A model generated the notes under the pieces. The model saw nothing but the letters and a program-made list of their open reading frames with translations, was not told the DNA's origin and did no database searches. This document shows, piece by piece, positions 10,101 through 18,990 of a stretch of DNA of 64,000 nucleotides. Source of the stretch: Flavobacterium lacisediminis. Its GTDB lineage: Bacteria; Bacteroidota; Bacteroidia; Flavobacteriales; Flavobacteriaceae. Each line of letters begins with the position of its first letter. The first letter of the stretch is position 1. Position numbers and translations under genes: made by a program. The DNA is taken from NCBI RefSeq assembly GCF_025909975.1, contig NZ_JAPCIO010000002.1:434001-498000 (forward strand), read 5' to 3'.

Positions 10101-11828
10101 TTAGTTTAATTTCATTGCCGAAATAATGCCAGCAATTTTGTTATCTAATTCTTTTTCTACTGATTCAGCGTTTTCAATTTTTTCTAAAACTCCATTTACG
10201 CTGAAATAGAATTTAATTTTAGGTTCGGTTCCGCTTGGTCTTGCGCAAATTTTACTTCCGTCTTCTAAATAGTAAATTAATACGTTTGATTTGGGAATAT
10301 GAATTTCAAATTCTTCGTTATTCATGAAATCCTTTCCTTTGGAAGCTTGATAGTCTTCGATGCAAATTACGCGTTGACCGTTAATTTCTTTTAGCGGATT
10401 TTCGCGTAAATCAATCATCATTTGTTTGATTTCGTTAGCGCCTTCAATTCCTTTTTTGGTAATCGAAATTAAAGATTCTTTATAAAATCCAAAATCAATG
10501 TATAAATTCAATAGTTCTTGATATAATGAACTTCCTGAAGCTTTTGCTTGTGCTGCAATTTCACTTACTAACAAGATAGCTGCAACCGCATCTTTATCAC
10601 GAACGGCATCACCTACCATAAATCCAAAACTTTCTTCACCACCACCAACAAATTGTTGATTTGGAAAATCTTTAATGAATTTTGCAATCCATTTAAAACC
10701 TGTTAATCCTACTTTACATTCTACATCATAAGCTGCTGCTAATTCCAACATCATTGGAGTAGAAACAATGGTCGAACCAATGAATTCGTTTCCTTGGAAT
10801 TTATCAGCGCGTTTCCATTGTTCTAATAGGAAAGCCGTCATGATTACCATAGTTTGGTTTCCATTCAATAATTTGATTTTCCCATCTAAATCACGAACAG
10901 CAACACCTAAACGATCAGAATCTGGATCAGTTCCCACAACCATATCAGCACCTATTTTCTCAGCTAAAGTAATTGCCATTGACAACGCTTCAGGTTCTTC
11001 TGGATTTGGAGAAACTACGGTTGGAAAATCACCATTAGGTTCCGCTTGTTCTGGAACGATATTGACATCAGTATAACCAGCTTTTGCCAATACATTTGGA
11101 ATGGCTTTTATCGAAGTTCCGTGCAACGAAGTATAAACGATTTTTAAATTCGCTTTAGCTTCTGTTGGTGTGTTAAAACTTGCATTTTCAACAGTTGATT
11201 TCGCGAAAGCTTCGTCTACTTCAGTATCAATATATTCGATTAAATCGTTGTTGGCCTCGAACTTAATTTCGCTGTATTTTAAATCTTCGATTACCTTAAT
11301 AATTTCGGCATCTTGAGGTGGAACTAATTGTCCGCCATCTTGCCAATATACTTTGTATCCGTTGTATTCTGGTGGATTGTGAGAAGCAGTCAACACAATT
11401 CCTGCATGACAATTCAAATAACGAACTGCAAATGATAATTCAGGAGTTGGGCGCATATCCGAAAACAAATACACTTTAATTCCGTTAGCCGAAAACACAT
11501 CAGCTACTACTTTAGCCAATGTATTACTGTTATGACGACAATCATAAGCAATAGCTACTTTTAATTGCTCATTTGGAAACGATTTATGTAAATAATCAGA
11601 TAAACCTTGTGTGTTTTTACCTAATGTATATTTGTTGATACGATTGGTTCCAACACCCATAACACCGCGCATTCCGCCTGTTCCAAACTCTAAGTTTTTA
11701 TAGAAACTTTCTTCTAACTCTTTTGGAGCCGAAGTCATCATTTCTTCTATAGCTGCTTGAGTTGCTTCGTCAAATGTTGGGGTTAACCACTCGTTTACTT
11801 TATTTAAAATACTTTGTTCGATATGCAT
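10101..11828 (-). CDS. Alpha-D-phosphohexomutase (phosphoglucomutase/phosphomannomutase)
   Basis: A 575-aa cytoplasmic enzyme that moves phosphate between C1 and C6 of a hexose. All four loops of the superfamily are present: catalytic phosphoserine (TASHNPPEYNGYK, near residue 147), metal loop (DPDSDRLGVAV, near 298), sugar-binding loop (GGGEESFG, near 393) and phosphate loop (RPSGTEPKIKF, near 530). The length is that of the phosphoglucomutase/PMM group typical of Bacteroidota. Substrate preference (glucose or mannose) cannot be told from the sequence alone. Confidence 0.93.
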   Translation of the reverse strand: MHIEQSILNKVNEWLTPTFDEATQAAIEEMMTSAPKELEESFYKNLEFGTGGMRGVMGVGTNRINKYTLGKNTQGLSDYLHKSFPNEQLKVAIAYDCRHNSNTLAKVVADVFSANGIKVYLFSDMRPTPELSFAVRYLNCHAGIVLTASHNPPEYNGYKVYWQDGGQLVPPQDAEIIKVIEDLKYSEIKFEANNDLIEYIDTEVDEAFAKSTVENASFNTPTEAKANLKIVYTSLHGTSIKAIPNVLAKAGYTDVNIVPEQAEPNGDFPTVVSPNPEEPEALSMAITLAEKIGADMVVGTDPDSDRLGVAVRDLDGKIKLLNGNQTMVIMTAFLLEQWKRADKFQGNEFIGSTIVSTPMMLELAAAYDVECKVGLTGFKWIAKFIKDFPNQQFVGGGEESFGFMVGDAVRDKDAVAAILLVSEIAAQAKASGSSLYQELLNLYIDFGFYKESLISITKKGIEGANEIKQMMIDLRENPLKEINGQRVICIEDYQASKGKDFMNNEEFEIHIPKSNVLIYYLEDGSKICARPSGTEPKIKFYFSVNGVLEKIENAESVEKELDNKIAGIISAMKLN

Positions 11829-11867
11829 AATCTGTATGTTTTGAGAGAACTATTGTTTTCTCATATA

Positions 11868-12809
11868 TTATAATACTTCTGAAATCTTATAACGTTCTTC
11901 GTTGTTTTTGGTTCTTAGGATAATTTCACCTAAAAATCCGGCTAAGAATAATTGTGTTCCAATTAACATTGCGGTTAACGACAAATAAAATTGTGGTCTT
12001 TCGGTAATTAATCTTCCAGAAGTGTTGATGAATAATTTGTCGATTCCTAAATAGAAAGCAAATAAAAATCCAATCACAAACATAATTGAACCTAATAATC
12101 CAAAAAGATGCATTGGTCTTTTCCCGAAAGTTGATAAAAACCAAATCGTAATTAAATCTAAGAAACCATTGATAAAACGGCTCATTCCGAATTTAGAACT
12201 TCCGTATTTTCTAGCTTGATGAATCACGACTTTTTCACCGATTTTTCCAAATCCTGCATTTTTAGCTAATACTGGAATATAACGGTGCATTTCACCTGAA
12301 ACTTCTATGTTTTTAATAACAATATTCTTGTAGGCTTTCAATCCGCAATTGAAATCATTTAAATGAACTCCAGACGTTTTTCGAGCAGCCCAATTGAATA
12401 ATTTTGACGGAATATTTTTCGCTACAACAGAATCGTAACGTTTTTTCTTCCATCCCGAAATCAAATCATAATTATCTTCTGTAATTAAACGGAATAATTC
12501 TGGAATTTCATCAGGACTATCTTGTAAATCGGCATCCATGGTAATTACAACATCACCATGTGCTTTGGCAAAACCAGCATGTAAGGCTTGTGATTTTCCG
12601 TAATTTCTAAGAAAACGGATTCCTTTTACATTCGGATTTTCGTGAGATAATTTTGAAATAACATTCCAAGAAGCATCGGTACTACCATCATCGATAAATA
12701 GGATTTCGTATGAATAGTTGTGCGTTTGCATCACTTTCACAATCCAATTGTGTAACTCTGGTAACGATTCTTGTTCGTTTAATAATGGGATAACTATAGA
12801 TAAATTCAT
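11868..12809 (-). CDS. Family 2 glycosyltransferase, ArnC/DPM1-like
   Basis: A 313-aa membrane-bound glycosyltransferase that most likely moves a sugar from a nucleotide sugar to polyprenyl phosphate. A GT-A domain at the N-terminus (SIVIPLLNEQESLPEL) contains the DxD motif in ITMDADLQDSPDE (near residue 92). Two C-terminal membrane helices (about 235-258 and 270-292) are those of the ArnC/GtrB type. It is 39 bp downstream in the same direction from the mutase reading order and 4 bp after the DUF4199 gene, so these genes are likely one operon. Confidence 0.9.
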   Translation of the reverse strand: MNLSIVIPLLNEQESLPELHNWIVKVMQTHNYSYEILFIDDGSTDASWNVISKLSHENPNVKGIRFLRNYGKSQALHAGFAKAHGDVVITMDADLQDSPDEIPELFRLITEDNYDLISGWKKKRYDSVVAKNIPSKLFNWAARKTSGVHLNDFNCGLKAYKNIVIKNIEVSGEMHRYIPVLAKNAGFGKIGEKVVIHQARKYGSSKFGMSRFINGFLDLITIWFLSTFGKRPMHLFGLLGSIMFVIGFLFAFYLGIDKLFINTSGRLITERPQFYLSLTAMLIGTQLFLAGFLGEIILRTKNNEERYKISEVL

Positions 12810-12813
12810 TTAT

Positions 12814-13353
12814 TTAGAATACAGGTTTGTCTTTTTTAACAATTACACCAACAATTAAAGAATGTATCAATCCGATAACACAATACATTACAATAGTGAA
12901 AGGAACTACAATGTAAGGATTCATGAATATTTTTACGAATTTCATCGACATTTTAAGTTGCTCAGATGTTAAGGTTGGGTTTTGTTTTACAGTTATCTCT
13001 TGAATTTTAGTTAATAATTCTTCTTTAAATTCAGGAAAGATAAAATCGAAAGCTAAATAAAATACACCATACATTAAAGCAGCAATGGCACAAACTGTAA
13101 GTCCGATTTTTATTGTTTCTCCCAACGATATAAAACCATGGTTTATCTTAGTTTTGTAATTATTTGCAGCTAAATAAATTAGTGCAAAAGGTAAAATAAG
13201 ATAGTTTAAAACATTAATTAAAACACCAATTGCAGGGGATTCTTGCGGATTGATGTCTAAAACATACATGATTACAAATTGTAAAATCATTATTATACCA
13301 AAGGTAACACCAAAATTCACGGCTGATTTGCCTGGAGAGACTGTTTCTGTCAT
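12814..13353 (-). CDS. DUF4199 membrane protein
   Basis: A 179-aa inner membrane protein with four hydrophobic segments (about residues 12-30, 40-62, 75-98 and 148-172), matching the DUF4199 family found throughout Bacteroidota. Function unknown. It is the first gene of the leftward group with the glycosyltransferase (4 bp apart), an arrangement common in flavobacteria. Confidence 0.85.
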   Translation of the reverse strand: MTETVSPGKSAVNFGVTFGIIMILQFVIMYVLDINPQESPAIGVLINVLNYLILPFALIYLAANNYKTKINHGFISLGETIKIGLTVCAIAALMYGVFYLAFDFIFPEFKEELLTKIQEITVKQNPTLTSEQLKMSMKFVKIFMNPYIVVPFTIVMYCVIGLIHSLIVGVIVKKDKPVF

Positions 13354-13434
13354 AAGAGTTAAATTAATTTACAAATATAAGAATTCTAATCGTTCTATAT
13401 GAGTGATAAAAAATAAAAAAAAGTTACATAAAGA

Positions 13435-13464
13435 TTGTTAGATTAAAAAATAAATGTAATTTTG
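13435..13464 (+). promoter_or_regulatory. Promoter of rpmE (L31)
   Basis: TTG at 13435-13437, a 19-bp spacer and TAATTTTG at 13457-13464. This is a near-perfect Bacteroidota promoter and leaves a leader of about 100 nt before the L31 gene. Confidence 0.75.
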
Positions 13465-13572
13465 CACTCTGAAATAAAAAGTTTATAAACCAAAAGGTTA
13501 TAAAATGTTTACACCTCTTTTAATGTAGAGCCGCGAAACAAGTTATAATCGCTTAATAAAAAGATTTACAAA

Positions 13573-13824
13573 ATGAAAAAAGGTATTCACCCAGAAAATT
13601 ACAGATTAGTTGCATTTAAAGACATGTCAAATGAAGATGTTTTTATCACTAAATCTACAGTAGAAACTAAAGAAACTATTACTCACGAAGGTGTTGAGTA
13701 TCCAGTTTTCAAAATGGAGATTTCTAGAACATCTCACCCTTTTTACACAGGTAAATCTAAACTTATTGATACTGCAGGTCGTATTGATAAATTCAACAGC
13801 AAATACGCTAAAAAAGCTAAATAA
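13573..13824 (+). CDS. rpmE2: 50S ribosomal protein L31, type B
   Basis: An 83-aa ribosomal protein of the large subunit. The start KKGIHPENY and the end KSKLIDTAGRIDKFNSKYA are diagnostic of type B L31. It has no cysteines, so it is the zinc-independent form. A strong promoter lies about 110 bp upstream and a terminator directly downstream, so it is monocistronic. The leader of about 100 nt contains short inverted repeats (AACC-AAAA-GGTT; GCGA...TCGC) that might serve regulation; no known leader family was recognised. Confidence 0.96.
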   Translation: MKKGIHPENYRLVAFKDMSNEDVFITKSTVETKETITHEGVEYPVFKMEISRTSHPFYTGKSKLIDTAGRIDKFNSKYAKKAK

Positions 13825-13847
13825 TTTTTCGCTTTTTCAAAATAGAG

Positions 13848-13877
13848 AAAAGCTTCACTTAGGTGAGGCTTTTTTTA
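13848..13877 (+). terminator. Terminator after L31
   Basis: Stem AAAAGCTTCAC/GTGAGGCTTTT with loop TTAG (one T-G pair) followed by a run of T. Confidence 0.85.
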
Positions 13878-13942
13878 TTGCCTAAATCTTCCTACTTTTG
13901 AGTATTGTTTTAAACAATTCATCACTTTAACAATTCAACATA

Positions 13943-15118
13943 ATGAACTATATACTTTTTGACGGAACCGTTCGCAATGCGTTACTTCCTTTTACTTTTA
14001 CTCGTCCAGTTGCTGATATTCGTATCGGAATTTTAACGATTCGTGAAAAGTGGGAAAAATATCTAGGATATACCACCACAACGCTTACAGAAGAATATTT
14101 GATGGACAAATATCCAATGGTAGAAATGGAAGAAAACATCATGATTAACGCTTCTTTTTTACCCAATCCGATTTTAATTGATATGGTTCAAAATTTGAAT
14201 CCTAAAGAAGCGATTCTTTTTGGAGAAGAAATCATCGCTTTTCATACAAATGATACGCAAGAAGATATCGATTTTGATGAATATGAATTAATTGAATACG
14301 AAGGTGACGTTTTAAGAATTGAAAATACATGGGATATTTTTGCAAAGAATGATGCGGCTATTCGTGAAGATTTCGAATTACTTACAGAAGATAGATTTTC
14401 CCAACCCATTCCAAAAAGCGTCAACGTAATTGCACCTGAAAACATCTTCATTGAAGAAGGAGCGAAGTTGGAATTTGTAACGTTAAACGCTTCAACAGGT
14501 CCAATTTACATCGGAAAAAATGCGGAAATCATGGAAGGTTCGGTTATTCGTGGACCATTTGCTTTGTGCGAAGAAGCACAAGTGAAATTAGCTACTAAAG
14601 TTTACGGAGCAACAACTGTTGGTCCACATTGTCGCATTGGTGGAGAAGTAAATAACTCGGTTTTATTTGGTTATTCTAATAAAGGACATGATGGATTTTT
14701 AGGAAATTCCGTTTTAGGAGAATGGTGTAACATTGGCGCTGATTCAAATAATTCCAACTTAAAAAACAACTATGAAGAAGTGCGTTTGTGGAGTTATGAA
14801 ACGGAAGGTTTTGCACGCACAGGCTTACAATTTTGTGGATTAATGATGGGCGATCACAGTAAATGTGGTATCAATACGATGTTTAATACAGGAACTGTGG
14901 TTGGAGTTTCAACGAATATTTTTGGATCTGGATTTCCAAGAAATTTTGTGCCAAGTTTCTCATGGGGAGGTGCTTCTGGATTCACCACTTACATCACTAA
15001 AAAAGCTTTCGAAACCGCTAAAATTGTAATGAGTCGCCGTCATGTAGAATTCACAGAAGAAGATGCTAAAATTTTAGAACACGTTTTTGAAGAAACGAAG
15101 AAGTATAGAAAAGAGTAA
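13943..15118 (+). CDS. GlmU-like sugar nucleotidyltransferase with left-handed beta-helix domain
   Basis: A 391-aa protein of the alternative GlmU family of Bacteroidota, expected to make UDP-N-acetylglucosamine or a related nucleotide sugar for the cell envelope. The N-terminal half begins MNYILFDG and has the motif PFTFTRPVADIRIG of this family. The C-terminal half (about 165-350) is a left-handed beta-helix with hexapeptide repeats (IYIGKNAEIMEGSVIRGP and NSVLFGYSNKGHDGFLGN). The ends match the family length. Activity is inferred from the family and not testable here. Confidence 0.85.
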   Translation: MNYILFDGTVRNALLPFTFTRPVADIRIGILTIREKWEKYLGYTTTTLTEEYLMDKYPMVEMEENIMINASFLPNPILIDMVQNLNPKEAILFGEEIIAFHTNDTQEDIDFDEYELIEYEGDVLRIENTWDIFAKNDAAIREDFELLTEDRFSQPIPKSVNVIAPENIFIEEGAKLEFVTLNASTGPIYIGKNAEIMEGSVIRGPFALCEEAQVKLATKVYGATTVGPHCRIGGEVNNSVLFGYSNKGHDGFLGNSVLGEWCNIGADSNNSNLKNNYEEVRLWSYETEGFARTGLQFCGLMMGDHSKCGINTMFNTGTVVGVSTNIFGSGFPRNFVPSFSWGGASGFTTYITKKAFETAKIVMSRRHVEFTEEDAKILEHVFEETKKYRKE

Positions 15119-15122
15119 TCTA

Positions 15123-15192
15123 ATTTGAAAATTTGAAGATGTATGTATTTGAATATTACTTTGACTCTAATTACATTTTCAAATTTTCAAAT
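15123..15192. repeat. Imperfect inverted repeat, TTTGAAAA type
   Basis: Two 20-bp arms (15123-15142 and 15173-15192) match as inverted repeats at 19 of 20 positions around a 30-bp loop. It lies between the GlmU-like gene and mtaB, and more ATTTTCAAAT copies follow to 15210. There is no T-run directly after the arm, so it is not a simple terminator. Confidence 0.6.
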
Positions 15193-15213
15193 GAAATAAT
15201 TTTCAAATTTAAC

Positions 15214-15221
15214 TATCTTTG
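15214..15221 (+). promoter_or_regulatory. Promoter -7 box of mtaB
   Basis: TATCTTTG fits TAnnTTTG and lies about 46 bp before the mtaB start. No convincing TTG is seen at the -33 position. Confidence 0.45.
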
Positions 15222-15266
15222 CACTCTCAATTTTTTGACAACGATTTCATTAATTGAGTTTTACTT

Positions 15267-16595
15267 ATGGAAAACAAGAAAAAAGTCGCATTCTACACTT
15301 TAGGATGCAAATTGAACTTCTCAGAAACGTCTACAATTGCACGTGATTTTCAAAATGAAGGTTTTGAACGTGTTGATTTCGAGGAAATTGCAGATATTTA
15401 TGTAATTAATACGTGTTCGGTTACCGATAATGCCGACAAACAATTCAAGCAGATTGTTAAAAAAGCAATGAAGCTGAATGATAAAGCATTTGTTGCAGCA
15501 GTTGGTTGTTATGCCCAATTAAAACCAGAAGAATTAGCCGCAGTTGATGGCGTAGATTTGGTTTTAGGAGCAACAGAAAAATTCAAAATCACCGATTATA
15601 TTAATGACTTGTCGAAAAACGACATGGGTGAAGTTCACTCATGCGAAATCGAAGAAGCCGATTTTTACGTTGGAAGTTATTCAATTGGCGACAGAACTCG
15701 TGCTTTCTTAAAAGTACAAGATGGTTGCGATTATAAATGTACTTATTGTACGATTCCATTAGCAAGAGGAATTTCTCGAAGTGATGCATTAGAAAATGTA
15801 TTGAAAAATGCATCTGAAATTTCACAACAAGGCATCAAAGAAATTGTATTAACAGGAGTAAATATTGGTGATTACGGAAAAGGGGAATTCGGAAATAAAA
15901 AACACGAACACACTTTCTTAGATTTAGTAAAAGCTTTAGATGAAGTAGAAGGAATCGAGCGTTTGCGAATTTCTTCTATCGAACCTAATTTGTTGAAAAA
16001 TGAAACTATCGAATTTGTGTCACAAAGTCGAACATTCGTTCCTCATTTTCATATTCCTTTACAATCAGGTTCTAACGATATTTTGAAGAAAATGAAACGT
16101 CGTTACATGCGTGAATTGTATACTGAACGTGTTGCAAAAATTCGCGAAGTAATGCCTCATGCTTGTATTGGAGTAGATGTGATTGTTGGATTTCCAGGTG
16201 AAACTGATGAACATTTCTTAGAAACGTATCATTTTTTGAATGATTTAGATATTTCGTATTTACACGTTTTTACCTATTCGGAAAGAGATAATACAGAAGC
16301 GGTTGATATGGATGGAGTAGTGCCAGCTAATGTGCGTTCGAAAAGAAGTAAAATGCTACGCGGACTTTCAGTTAAGAAAAGAAGAGCGTTTTATGAAAGT
16401 CAAATTGGAACCAATAGAACCGTTTTATTCGAAAGCGAAAATAAAGAAGGTTATATCCACGGATTTACAGAGAATTACGTAAAAGTAAAAACACCTTGGA
16501 ATCCAGAATTAGTTAATACATTACACGAAATTAATCTAACCAAAATAGACGAAGACGGAAGTGTAAGAATGGAATTCATAAACGTTGAAGCATAA
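15267..16595 (+). CDS. mtaB: tRNA t6A37 methylthiotransferase MtaB
   Basis: A 442-aa radical SAM enzyme that converts t6A to ms2t6A at position 37 of tRNAs reading ANN codons. The N-terminal UPF0004 domain carries its three cluster cysteines (GCKLNFSET at Cys14, NTCSVTD, VGCYAQL). The radical SAM triad is C154-x3-C158-x2-C161 (GCDYKCTYC). A TRAM RNA-binding domain forms the C-terminal 60 or so residues. The sequence after the first Cys (KLNFSET) marks MtaB rather than MiaB. Monocistronic, with a terminator directly behind it. Confidence 0.94.
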   Translation: MENKKKVAFYTLGCKLNFSETSTIARDFQNEGFERVDFEEIADIYVINTCSVTDNADKQFKQIVKKAMKLNDKAFVAAVGCYAQLKPEELAAVDGVDLVLGATEKFKITDYINDLSKNDMGEVHSCEIEEADFYVGSYSIGDRTRAFLKVQDGCDYKCTYCTIPLARGISRSDALENVLKNASEISQQGIKEIVLTGVNIGDYGKGEFGNKKHEHTFLDLVKALDEVEGIERLRISSIEPNLLKNETIEFVSQSRTFVPHFHIPLQSGSNDILKKMKRRYMRELYTERVAKIREVMPHACIGVDVIVGFPGETDEHFLETYHFLNDLDISYLHVFTYSERDNTEAVDMDGVVPANVRSKRSKMLRGLSVKKRRAFYESQIGTNRTVLFESENKEGYIHGFTENYVKVKTPWNPELVNTLHEINLTKIDEDGSVRMEFINVEA

Positions 16596-16631
16596 AAAAA
16601 ATCCCAAGTTTAATAGGCTTGGGATTTTTTT
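16596..16631. terminator. Bidirectional terminator between mtaB and GNAT gene
   Basis: Stem AAAATCCCAAG/CTTGGGATTTT with A-run on the left and T-run on the right, so it serves both convergent genes. It starts right at the mtaB stop and ends 4 bp from the stop of the opposing gene. Confidence 0.9.
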
Positions 16632-16635
16632 AGGA

Positions 16636-16917
16636 TTAAATCATTAACCCTGGAGGCAAAAGCTCTCGATATTTTCTGTTTTTTCTAAAGAAACTTATGA
16701 ACTTTGCGTGCGTTGGCACCACTTTTAGTTTTCGTTCTTCAGCTAGTTCTAGTACGGTTTTAATAAATTCATGATGCAACTCTTCATCTTCATTATTGTT
16801 ATTACAAAATTTGGTTAAAAACAGCTTGCGTTCTTGTACAGAGTACTCAATTGCAACCAAACCAGTTTCCGTAATAATTTCAAATTGTCTTAAAAGTTCA
16901 TTATCTTTGATTTCCAT
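16636..16917 (-). CDS. Small GNAT-like N-acetyltransferase (YjdJ type)
   Basis: A 93-aa single-domain protein of the short GCN5-related acetyltransferase family (COG2388-like). Typical are the start with a strand pair (ETGLVAIEYSVQERKLFLT), a helix after HHEFIKTVLELAEERKLKVVPTHAKFISFFRKN, and a short length of about 90-100 residues. The substrate is unknown. Confidence 0.8.
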   Translation of the reverse strand: MEIKDNELLRQFEIITETGLVAIEYSVQERKLFLTKFCNNNNEDEELHHEFIKTVLELAEERKLKVVPTHAKFISFFRKNRKYRELLPPGLMI

Positions 16918-16962
16918 GATAACTTCAATTAGAGTGCAAATTTACGAAACTTTTTTAATATA

Positions 16963-17628
16963 ATGGTAATGAGTAAGATTCCAGTTTATTTCATGCCAGG
17001 TTTGGCAGCAAGTCCTACAATTTTCGAAAACATAAAATTACCAGAAGACCAATTTGAAATGCATTTTTTGGAATGGTTTTTGCCCGATGATAAAGAAAGT
17101 ATTGAAAGTTACGCGCTTAGAATGACTGAGAAAATTCAAGATGAAAATCCAGTTTTAGTTGGAGTTTCTTTTGGAGGAGTTTTGGTTCAGGAAATGGCTA
17201 AGCATATGAAAGTGCGTAAAGTAATTATCATTTCGAGTGTAAAATCCAATACCGAATTTCCATCGCGTTTTAAAGTTGCGAAAGCGACTAAAGCTTATAA
17301 GTTAATTCCGACCCAACTTTTGGCAGATATTGAAAAATTGGTTAAATATGCATTTGGTGATAATATTGTGGCGAAACGATTGAAGTTGTACGAACGATAT
17401 TTATCGGTACGAGATAAAAACTATTTGGATTGGGCAATTGAAACCATTTTGTGTTGGAAACAAAAAGAAATAAACGAATCAGTAATTCATATTCATGGCG
17501 ATGCTGATGAGGTTTTTCCAATTAAAAACATTCAAAATTGCATTGTTTTAAAAGGCGGAACACATATTATGATTGTAAATAAATTCAAGTGGTTGAATGA
17601 AAATCTACCTAAATTAATATTAAAATAA
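16963..17628 (+). CDS. Alpha/beta hydrolase
   Basis: A 221-aa cytoplasmic hydrolase. The nucleophile elbow GVSFGG lies near residue 69, the acid in HGDADEVFPI near residue 182 and the catalytic His in GGTHIMIV near residue 203, so the triad is complete. The ATG at 16963 is followed two codons later by a second ATG, and either could be used. Lies 7 bp before the lytic transglycosylase gene; substrate not evident. Confidence 0.85.
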   Translation: MVMSKIPVYFMPGLAASPTIFENIKLPEDQFEMHFLEWFLPDDKESIESYALRMTEKIQDENPVLVGVSFGGVLVQEMAKHMKVRKVIIISSVKSNTEFPSRFKVAKATKAYKLIPTQLLADIEKLVKYAFGDNIVAKRLKLYERYLSVRDKNYLDWAIETILCWKQKEINESVIHIHGDADEVFPIKNIQNCIVLKGGTHIMIVNKFKWLNENLPKLILK

Positions 17629-17635
17629 AAGAATA

Positions 17636-18529
17636 ATGAAAAAGGTATTGACAAAGAAAGTAGCGATTGTAGCATTAATAGCCGCTTTAGGAAGTTTTTT
17701 TATTTATGGAGTAGTTTCTGATGGAACAAAATATGCGCCAGTAGGTTATAATCTAAAAATGGATTTTGCAGGAGAAGAAGTGCCTACTTTTATGGCTGAT
17801 GTTCAAGAACGTTTGGACAAAGAAATGATTACCAATATGAATTATCATACCAATACGACTTTGGTAATTAAACGTGCGAATAAAGTTTTTCCTATCATAG
17901 AACCTATCTTAAAAAAATATGGAGTTCCAGATGATTTTAAATATTTAGCCGTAATAGAAAGTAGTTTAGTAAATGCAGTTTCGCCTGCAGGAGCAAGAGG
18001 TGTTTGGCAATTTATGCCTGCAACAGCTAAAGAAAAAGGAATGGAAGTAAGTGATGAGGTAGATGAACGTTATCATTTAGAAAAATCAACTGAAGCGGCT
18101 TGTAAGTATTTATTGGTAGCAAAGGAGAAATTCGGTTCTTGGACGTTAGCAGCGGCTTCGTATAATGGTGGAATGAACGGAATCAGTAAAAAAATGGAAG
18201 AACAGCAAGTAGCGGATTATTACGATTTATTACTTACTGAAGAAACTTCACGTTATGTTTTCCGAATTTTAGCTTTGAAAGAAATTATGTCAAAATCAGA
18301 AAAGTATGGATTTAATATTCCAAACGAAGCGCTTTATTACAATATTCCAACAAAAAAGATTGTGATTGACTCTTCCATTACTGATTTAGCAAAATTTGCT
18401 AAAACACAAGGTGTAAATTATAAGATTTTAAAAATCCACAATCCTTGGTTGCGAGATAAAAAATTAACGATTACAACAGGTAAAAAATATGAAATCGAAA
18501 TTCCAACTTCAGGATATAACAAACAATAA
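17636..18529 (+). CDS. Lytic transglycosylase (SLT domain)
   Basis: A 297-aa exported enzyme that cleaves peptidoglycan glycan strands to form 1,6-anhydromuramic ends. An N-terminal membrane anchor or signal (about 7-28) precedes the SLT lysozyme-like domain with catalytic Glu108 (AVIESSLVN), the SPAGARGVWQFMPATA motif and the AAASYNGG motif. The C-terminal 60 residues look like a degenerate LysM-like module (ITDLAKFAKTQGVNYKIL). It reads on from the hydrolase gene 7 bp upstream. Confidence 0.92.
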   Translation: MKKVLTKKVAIVALIAALGSFFIYGVVSDGTKYAPVGYNLKMDFAGEEVPTFMADVQERLDKEMITNMNYHTNTTLVIKRANKVFPIIEPILKKYGVPDDFKYLAVIESSLVNAVSPAGARGVWQFMPATAKEKGMEVSDEVDERYHLEKSTEAACKYLLVAKEKFGSWTLAAASYNGGMNGISKKMEEQQVADYYDLLLTEETSRYVFRILALKEIMSKSEKYGFNIPNEALYYNIPTKKIVIDSSITDLAKFAKTQGVNYKILKIHNPWLRDKKLTITTGKKYEIEIPTSGYNKQ

Positions 18530-18536
18530 ACGTCCT

Positions 18537-18905
18537 ATGGATATTCAAGTAGTTCTGTCTTTAGTCTTAATTGGTGTTTTAGCTGGAATTCTAAGTGGAT
18601 TAGTTGGAGTAGGTGGAGGTGTTGTTATGGTGCCTTTGTTAGTGTTGTTTTTAGGTTTTAACCAACATCAGGCGCAAGGAACTAGTTTAGCAGTTTTAGT
18701 GGTTCCAGTAACTGCAATTGCGGTGTATACCTATCACAAAGAAGGTTATATCGATTGGCGCTATGTGGGAATAATTGCTGTTTTCTTTGTAGTTGGAGGG
18801 TATTTTGGAAGTAAAATGGCTGTTAGTTTAGATCAAAAGATGCTCAAAAAAGTATTTGGTTTTATTCTTTTGCTTATTGCAGGAAAGATGTTACTTGGAA
18901 AATAA
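18537..18905 (+). CDS. Half-size TauE/SafE-type (TSUP) membrane transporter
   Basis: A 122-aa membrane protein starting at ATG 18537, 7 bp after the preceding stop; an upstream ATG at 18489 would overlap the transglycosylase gene by 41 bp and is less likely. It has four hydrophobic helices and the family motif GGIxSGLVGVGGGVVMVPLL-like segment (residues about 14-35). Full TauE/SafE proteins are about 250 aa with two such repeats, so this is a single-repeat form that must dimerise to make a transporter. The substrate (sulfite, sulfonate or other anion) is unknown. Confidence 0.82.
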   Translation: MDIQVVLSLVLIGVLAGILSGLVGVGGGVVMVPLLVLFLGFNQHQAQGTSLAVLVVPVTAIAVYTYHKEGYIDWRYVGIIAVFFVVGGYFGSKMAVSLDQKMLKKVFGFILLLIAGKMLLGK

Positions 18906-18908
18906 AAA

Positions 18909-18985
18909 CCATACAGAAAATCAATAGGTTTTTGAGATTGTAGAGTAGAATTTAAGTGACTCAAAAAGGGTGTTTTTCTGTATGG
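18909..18985. repeat. 77-nt two-tier inverted repeat between convergent genes
   Basis: Outer 12-bp perfect arms CCATACAGAAAA (18909-18920) and TTTTCTGTATGG (18974-18985) enclose inner 8-bp arms TTTTTGAG and CTCAAAAA (18930-18937, 18960-18967) around a 22-nt loop. It sits between the convergent TSUP and thioredoxin-like genes and ends 5 bp before the latter's stop. It could be a bidirectional terminator, an RNA, or a small palindromic repeat element. Confidence 0.7.
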
Positions 18986-18990
18986 TGAAT

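Noticed and set aside
18489..18536. Extended N-terminus for the TSUP protein
   Set aside because: It would overlap the transglycosylase gene and add a polar stretch before the first membrane helix.
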